In this document: positions 16,364 to 19,271 of the stretch, piece after piece | How the letters are laid out: each line of letters starts with the position of its first letter | Numbering within the stretch: the stretch's first letter is position 1 | Assembly (NCBI GenBank): GCA_040775095.1 | Contig: JAXGTD010000084.1 | Coordinates: 1 to 19,271 of the forward strand | DNA length: 19,271 nucleotides | Direction of reading: 5' to 3' | Source of the DNA: JAXGTD01 sp040775095 | Lineage (GTDB): Bacteria > Pseudomonadota > Gammaproteobacteria > Chromatiales > Chromatiaceae | The notes under the pieces: model-generated | Database searches by the model: none | Seen by the model: only the letters and a program-made list of their open reading frames with translations | What the model was told of the DNA's origin: nothing | Program-made: the position numbers and the translations under genes

Positions 16364-16474
16364 GAGTAGAGAGCAGGCGTCCCGCTTCCGTAGGTCCGGC
16401 CTATCTGTTGCCGCCCCTTTCGTCTGGCGGTGCCTCAATAGCCGGGCCATAGTCACGGTAGCCAGCCCTCCCTC
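16364..16474 (-). ncRNA. Group II intron domain VI, unusually extended
   Basis: The basal helix pairs GAGGGAGGGC (16474-16465) with GCTCTCTACTC (ending at 16364), leaving A16367 bulged as the lariat branch point. About 90 bases then continue the helix in place of the usual short loop. GCUACCGU pairs with ACGGAAGC with one mismatch, CCGGCUAU pairs with AUAGGCCGG with one bulge, and CCGCC pairs with GGCGG at the tip. The pairings were worked out by eye. Confidence 0.65.
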
Positions 16475-16477
16475 ATC

Positions 16478-16510
16478 AAACCGTGCATACGGTTTTCCCG
16501 TACACGGCTT
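16478..16510 (-). ncRNA. Group II intron domain V (catalytic hairpin)
   Basis: The 33-base hairpin begins AAGCCGUG and ends CACGGUUU, forming an 8-bp lower stem with one G-U pair. Above a two-sided bulge, UACGG pairs with CCGUA around a GAAAA loop. The AGC catalytic triad is present in the 5' arm (16509-16507). It lies 11 bases after the RT stop codon, the normal arrangement. Confidence 0.88.
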
Positions 16511-16521
16511 TCCGATGTGCT

Positions 16522-17856
16522 TCACGCCGAGGCATGCGCCGATTTCCAGCCTGCGGTGGTGGGAAGCTTGAACAGTCCAACATGGTCGTATAAATGCGCA
16601 TTGGGAAACCGGATGTATCCTTGCGCCCGGCTCTGGAGCTTGTGGCGCCGACGCAGCTGCGTGCGCACCCGCTCCTCCGCATGCGTCTTCACCCGACCCA
16701 GCACCGTCGAGCAGTTGCGGTAGTGGAAGTATCCTGACCAACCACGCAGCACGCAGTTGACCTCGCCGATCATGTCCCTAAGCGCCACTGGGGTGCGGCG
16801 ACGCGCGGTCAGGTCCTTGACGCGATCCTTGATCCGCTGCTCGGCCCGCGGCGATGGCTCGATGTGCGGGTAACCCTTGCCGCTACGGCGACTGGTCCGC
16901 CAGGCAATGTGGAAACCCAGGAAGTCGAACCCTTGCTCGCGCGCATCGACCACCCGGGTCTTCTGTGTATTGAGATGGAGGTCCAACCGGTCCAGGACCG
17001 TCGTCAGGACGGTCATGGGTTCCGCGGTGCCGTGACGGCAGAGGATCACCGCATCGTCGGCGTAGCGCACGAGCCGTGCGCCGAGCCGCCGCTCCAGGTC
17101 ATGCCGTTCCCAGATCCGGTCCAACAGATGCAGATAGAGATTCGCCAGCAGGGGCGAGGCAACTCCGCCCTGCGGGGTCCCCCGTCGGTTCCCCTTTCCA
17201 CCCTGAGGGCGGCGTTTGCCCTGCTCGTCCTCTTCGATGACCGGGGCCTTTAGCCAGCGTCGGATCAGCCCCAGCACGGAGCTGTCGACAATCCGTTCAG
17301 CCACCACGACCATGAGCTTGGCATGGGGAATCGTGTCGAAATATTTCGACAAATCGGCATCGATGACCTGAGTCTGCCCGCGAAAGAGGGCGTCGGCGAC
17401 CGCATCGAGCGCATCATGGGCCGAGCGCTGCGGGCGAAACCCATACGAATGCTCGCAGAAGTCCGCCTCGAAGATCGGTTCCACTACCAGCTTAAACGCC
17501 ATCTGTGCGATCCGGTCCCGAATCGTGGGAATCCCTAACGGGCGTTTGCTGCCATCCGGTTTGGGTATCCAAACCCGGCGCACGCCATCCGGGCGGTACG
17601 TCTTGTGCTCCAGTTCCTCACCGAGCGATGCCAAGTAGGCGTCCTTCCCGATTCCCGCCTCGATGGCCTTGAAGTCGACACCGTCAATTCCCGGTGCACC
17701 TCGATTGGCACGAACGCGCTCATAGGCGTGACTCAGAATGTCCGCCCGGTAGAGCTTGTCATATAAGGCGTAGAAGCGGAACGCCGGCTCTTGCTTGGCC
17801 TTGGCGTAGAGCTTCCGCTGCAACGTCCTGATCGTTTCCGGAGTTGTTAGCGACAT
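16522..17856 (-). CDS. ltrA: Group II intron reverse transcriptase/maturase without endonuclease domain
   Basis: This 444-residue protein promotes splicing of its own intron and copies it into DNA. It shows RT motifs in order: the N-terminal NRGAPGIDGVD segment, KRPLGIPTIRDRI, SYGFRPQRSAHDAL, DLSKYFDTI, GTPQGGVASPLLANLYL, the active site YADD at residues 265-268, and FDFLGFHI. The maturase-specific X domain follows (LRDMIGEVN, LRGWSGYFHYRN). It ends KLPTTAGWKSAHASA about 45 residues later, with no CxxC/HNH endonuclease, so integration would depend on other primers or DNA structures. The ATG at 17854-17856 is preceded by AGGAG 9 bases away. No frameshift or stop interrupts it, so the element may still be active. 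Confidence 0.95.
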   Translation of the reverse strand: MSLTTPETIRTLQRKLYAKAKQEPAFRFYALYDKLYRADILSHAYERVRANRGAPGIDGVDFKAIEAGIGKDAYLASLGEELEHKTYRPDGVRRVWIPKPDGSKRPLGIPTIRDRIAQMAFKLVVEPIFEADFCEHSYGFRPQRSAHDALDAVADALFRGQTQVIDADLSKYFDTIPHAKLMVVVAERIVDSSVLGLIRRWLKAPVIEEDEQGKRRPQGGKGNRRGTPQGGVASPLLANLYLHLLDRIWERHDLERRLGARLVRYADDAVILCRHGTAEPMTVLTTVLDRLDLHLNTQKTRVVDAREQGFDFLGFHIAWRTSRRSGKGYPHIEPSPRAEQRIKDRVKDLTARRRTPVALRDMIGEVNCVLRGWSGYFHYRNCSTVLGRVKTHAEERVRTQLRRRHKLQSRAQGYIRFPNAHLYDHVGLFKLPTTAGWKSAHASA

Positions 17857-18432
17857 GGCCGCAATCTCCTGATCCTCCGCGCTTTGGTTGCATGCACAAA
17901 GCAGGGTCCCTTCCCTCGGGTCGGGTTATGTTGTCCCAAACCCTCGAACGGTACTATGGACCCCTCCGACTCCCGCTGCGGCCGGCAACGATTTCGGTCT
18001 CGCCTTATACGTCGCCGTCGGCGGTTCTGGGCCGCCGCCACAGCGGGTCTCCCGCACTGGGACTGATTGACTGCCACCACATGCCACCCGTGCTACCCCG
18101 GAAGATCCGATGGGACGCTCTCGTTCTCCCTTCCCATCGACATCGGCCTTCCCCTTCTGACCACAGGGTCGGCATCTCCAATTAAGTCACGAGGCTACAT
18201 CTCGGTTCGCTTGCGCTGTGGCCTGCAGTTTTGCACCCTCGGAACTCACGACCCTTGGTTACCCAAACGCCGCTCCGGGGCACTACAATGGTGTACGAGC
18301 AACTCCATCGGCGGGACTTAAACCCGCTAGTTAATCAGCCTGTTACGGCATACAGCCAGTTCTTACGATTATGTCAGACTCACCATAATCGCAATTATGT
18401 GCAGCGCCGGATATGCGCAGCTCCGCCGCACG

Positions 18433-18451
18433 CTCGCTGGCGAGGCGAGCG
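18433..18451 (-). other. Exonic hairpin and IBS1 at the intron insertion site
   Basis: The six bases next to the intron (GCGAGC on the minus strand, 18438-18433) pair with 18451-18446 around a 7-base loop, so the intron sits directly after a stem-loop. Endonuclease-free introns, notably class C, often insert after hairpins or terminators. The same six bases are the proposed IBS1. What gene the hairpin once followed cannot be told. Confidence 0.5.
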
Positions 18452-18693
18452 AAGTGTCTGAACGTCAATGGCTTACGCTCTGGAACGGGTCGCTGAGGTA
18501 GCGCCCAGGCTCCAGGCGCTTGCACCACAGTAACGGGCAACCAGGTGCAATCCCAAACCCAGAGCTGATTGGACGCGCTGGGGCGCTATCGCTATGGAGC
18601 AGCGGCCATCGCGATTGACTCACGATTCCCTCAAGGCGATGCCACAGTCGGTCCGTAGACTGGAGCCACCTAAACGAGATCAAGGAGTCTCAG

Positions 18694-18972
18694 ATGCAGA
18701 AGAATCGAAATGCCACGGTCGCAGTACTCGTTCTGCTGCTTGCCGGCCTGGCGACGACCGCGGGCGCCCAGCCTGGACGCGGCGAAAGCGGGGCCCGACG
18801 CGGCCCGCCACCCGAGGCGATCGAGGCCTGCGAAGGCAAGGAGAGGAACGATCAGTGCAGCTTTACGGGTCGCGACGATGAAACCCTTACGGGCATCTGC
18901 TCTGCACCCCCGGGTGTCGTCGATCTGGCCTGCGCGCCAGAAGGCGGCCCACCCGAGCACGGCGGTCGCTGA
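18694..18972 (+). CDS. Small secreted four-cysteine protein, function unknown
   Basis: The 92-residue precursor has a clear signal peptide (basic KNR, then a hydrophobic core, with cleavage plausible after AGAQ or AGA near residue 25). The mature part is about 67 residues. It has four cysteines in EACEGK, DQCSFTG, GICSAPP and LACAPE, and begins and ends with Pro/Gly-rich segments. The spaced pattern AC-EGK...CSFTGR...G-C...LAC-P recurs in small secreted proteins of proteobacteria whose function is unknown to me. AAGGAG at 18682-18687 sits 6 bases before the ATG, the best ribosome binding site in this part of the window, and it selects this start over the earlier one at 18594. Two disulfides in the periplasm are likely. 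Confidence 0.8.
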   Translation: MQKNRNATVAVLVLLLAGLATTAGAQPGRGESGARRGPPPEAIEACEGKERNDQCSFTGRDDETLTGICSAPPGVVDLACAPEGGPPEHGGR

Positions 18973-19002
18973 TCGCGCCGATACACCATTTACCCCCCCC
19001 CA

Positions 19003-19018
19003 CGGGCAGGGATGCCCG
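19003..19018 (+). terminator. Small hairpin after the four-cysteine gene
   Basis: CGGGCA (19003-19008) and TGCCCG (19013-19018) form a perfect 6-bp stem with a GGGA loop, 30 bases after the stop codon. A run of nine C lies just before it (18993-19001) and no T-run follows, so intrinsic termination is uncertain. The remaining sequence to 19271 shows no supported gene or repeat. Confidence 0.3.
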
Positions 19019-19271
19019 ACCTGAATCGCCAACCCACGGCGATCGATTCCGAGCCCCCCGTTACCGCAACCGCACATTCCGTGCGTTGCACGGCGTCTCC
19101 CATTATCCCCGGGGTCCACTCTCCAGACCGGCTGGGCACCTCATTCCGCCTTTGCTCACCCCATTTCCTAGCTGCCAGAGCGCGGCCATCGAGAGCGCCT
19201 TTCATGGCCCCGGACTGGCCGCAGGATGATCCGTGGACGTGGTTGCGGCAGCCTGCCCGCCTCACAGTTTC

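Larger units (their letters stand above)
16361..18432 (-). mobile_element. Apparently complete group II intron (about 2.07 kb)
   Basis: This is a self-splicing retroelement. The proposed 5' end is GTGCG at 18432-18428, the group II consensus. The 3' end is at 16361, where the sequence closes with CTACTCTAC. The 3' end is supported by a domain VI helix with a bulged A at 16367, seven bases from the end, the expected branch-point geometry. Domain V is at 16478-16510 and the reverse transcriptase occupies domain IV. A candidate EBS1 (GCUCGU, 18300-18295) pairs with the last six exon bases GCGAGC (18438-18433) with one G-U wobble. About 570 bases precede the RT start, enough for domains I-III. 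The 5' boundary is less certain than the 3' boundary. Bases 17857-18432 hold no protein gene. Confidence 0.8.

Noticed and set aside
16280..16741. A 153-codon minus-strand frame across the intron 3' end
   Set aside because: It runs through domains V and VI and the end of the maturase gene in another frame, so it is explained by the intron.
18303..18325. A tRNA T-arm-like sequence (GGGTTTAAGTCCC on the minus strand)
   Set aside because: No acceptor, D or anticodon arms can be built around it. It fits as a domain I stem of the group II intron.
18372..18397. Alternative intron 5' end at GTGAG within the inverted repeat CGATTATG/CATAATCG
   Set aside because: The sequence departs from the GTGCG consensus, and the only complement to the adjacent exon is 10 bases away, too close to be EBS1. 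The repeat fits better as a stem inside domain I.
18433..18470. Integron attC site as the intron target
   Set aside because: No convincing GTTRRRY and RYYYAAC core pair is present. Only a simple hairpin is seen.
1..19271. CRISPR arrays, rRNA or tRNA genes
   Set aside because: No regularly spaced direct repeats and no recognisable rRNA or tRNA sequences were found on either strand by reading.

Overview
This high-GC window looks like a chromosomal segment from an aerobic or facultative gammaproteobacterium. The Chromatiales are the lineage I would check first. That placement is an inference from the CtaC subunit with a fused cytochrome c domain, the cox gene order, the CtaD sequence and the absence of plasmid or phage backbone genes. 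It was not tested by any search.

Region 1 (1-5315, minus strand) is a cytochrome c oxidase operon. In transcription order it encodes a DUF2244 membrane protein, CtaC (subunit II with a C-terminal cytochrome c domain), CtaD (subunit I), a 48-residue single-span protein, CtaG/Cox11 (CuB assembly factor) and CtaE (subunit III, cut by the window edge). Two junctions are GTGA start/stop overlaps. A perfect 14-bp stem-loop sits just after ctaD. The catalytic and D-pathway residues of subunit I are intact, but the canonical K-pathway residues are replaced (Ser to Ala277, Thr to Val337, Lys to Met340). The subunit II glutamate at the K-pathway entrance aligns with His89. This is the most surprising observation in the window.

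Region 2 (5316-11059) starts with a 464-bp divergent intergenic region. It holds an FNR/ANR-like box overlapping a perfect 9-bp dyad. putA follows on the plus strand and encodes a bifunctional proline catabolic enzyme without a DNA-binding domain. It converges on a GH133-type glycogen debranching enzyme gene on the minus strand.

Region 3 (11264-15967) holds a secreted beta-barrel-like protein on the minus strand, then a plus-strand cluster. The cluster encodes a retropepsin-like protease (PF05618), a double-Cache membrane protein with a class III cyclase domain that has lost five of six catalytic residues, and two similar methionine-rich single-pass membrane proteins. I read the last three as one transcription unit and a candidate undescribed sensory or envelope system built around a pseudo-cyclase.

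Region 4 (16361-18432, minus strand) is a group II intron that appears complete. It encodes a reverse transcriptase/maturase without an endonuclease domain and has recognisable domain V, a domain VI with a bulged branch-point A seven bases from the 3' end, a GTGCG 5' end, and an EBS1/IBS1 pairing next to an exonic hairpin. Its domain VI is unusually long. After it come a possible trace of an IS66-type gene and a small secreted four-cysteine protein (18694-18972). No gene was seen in 18973-19271.
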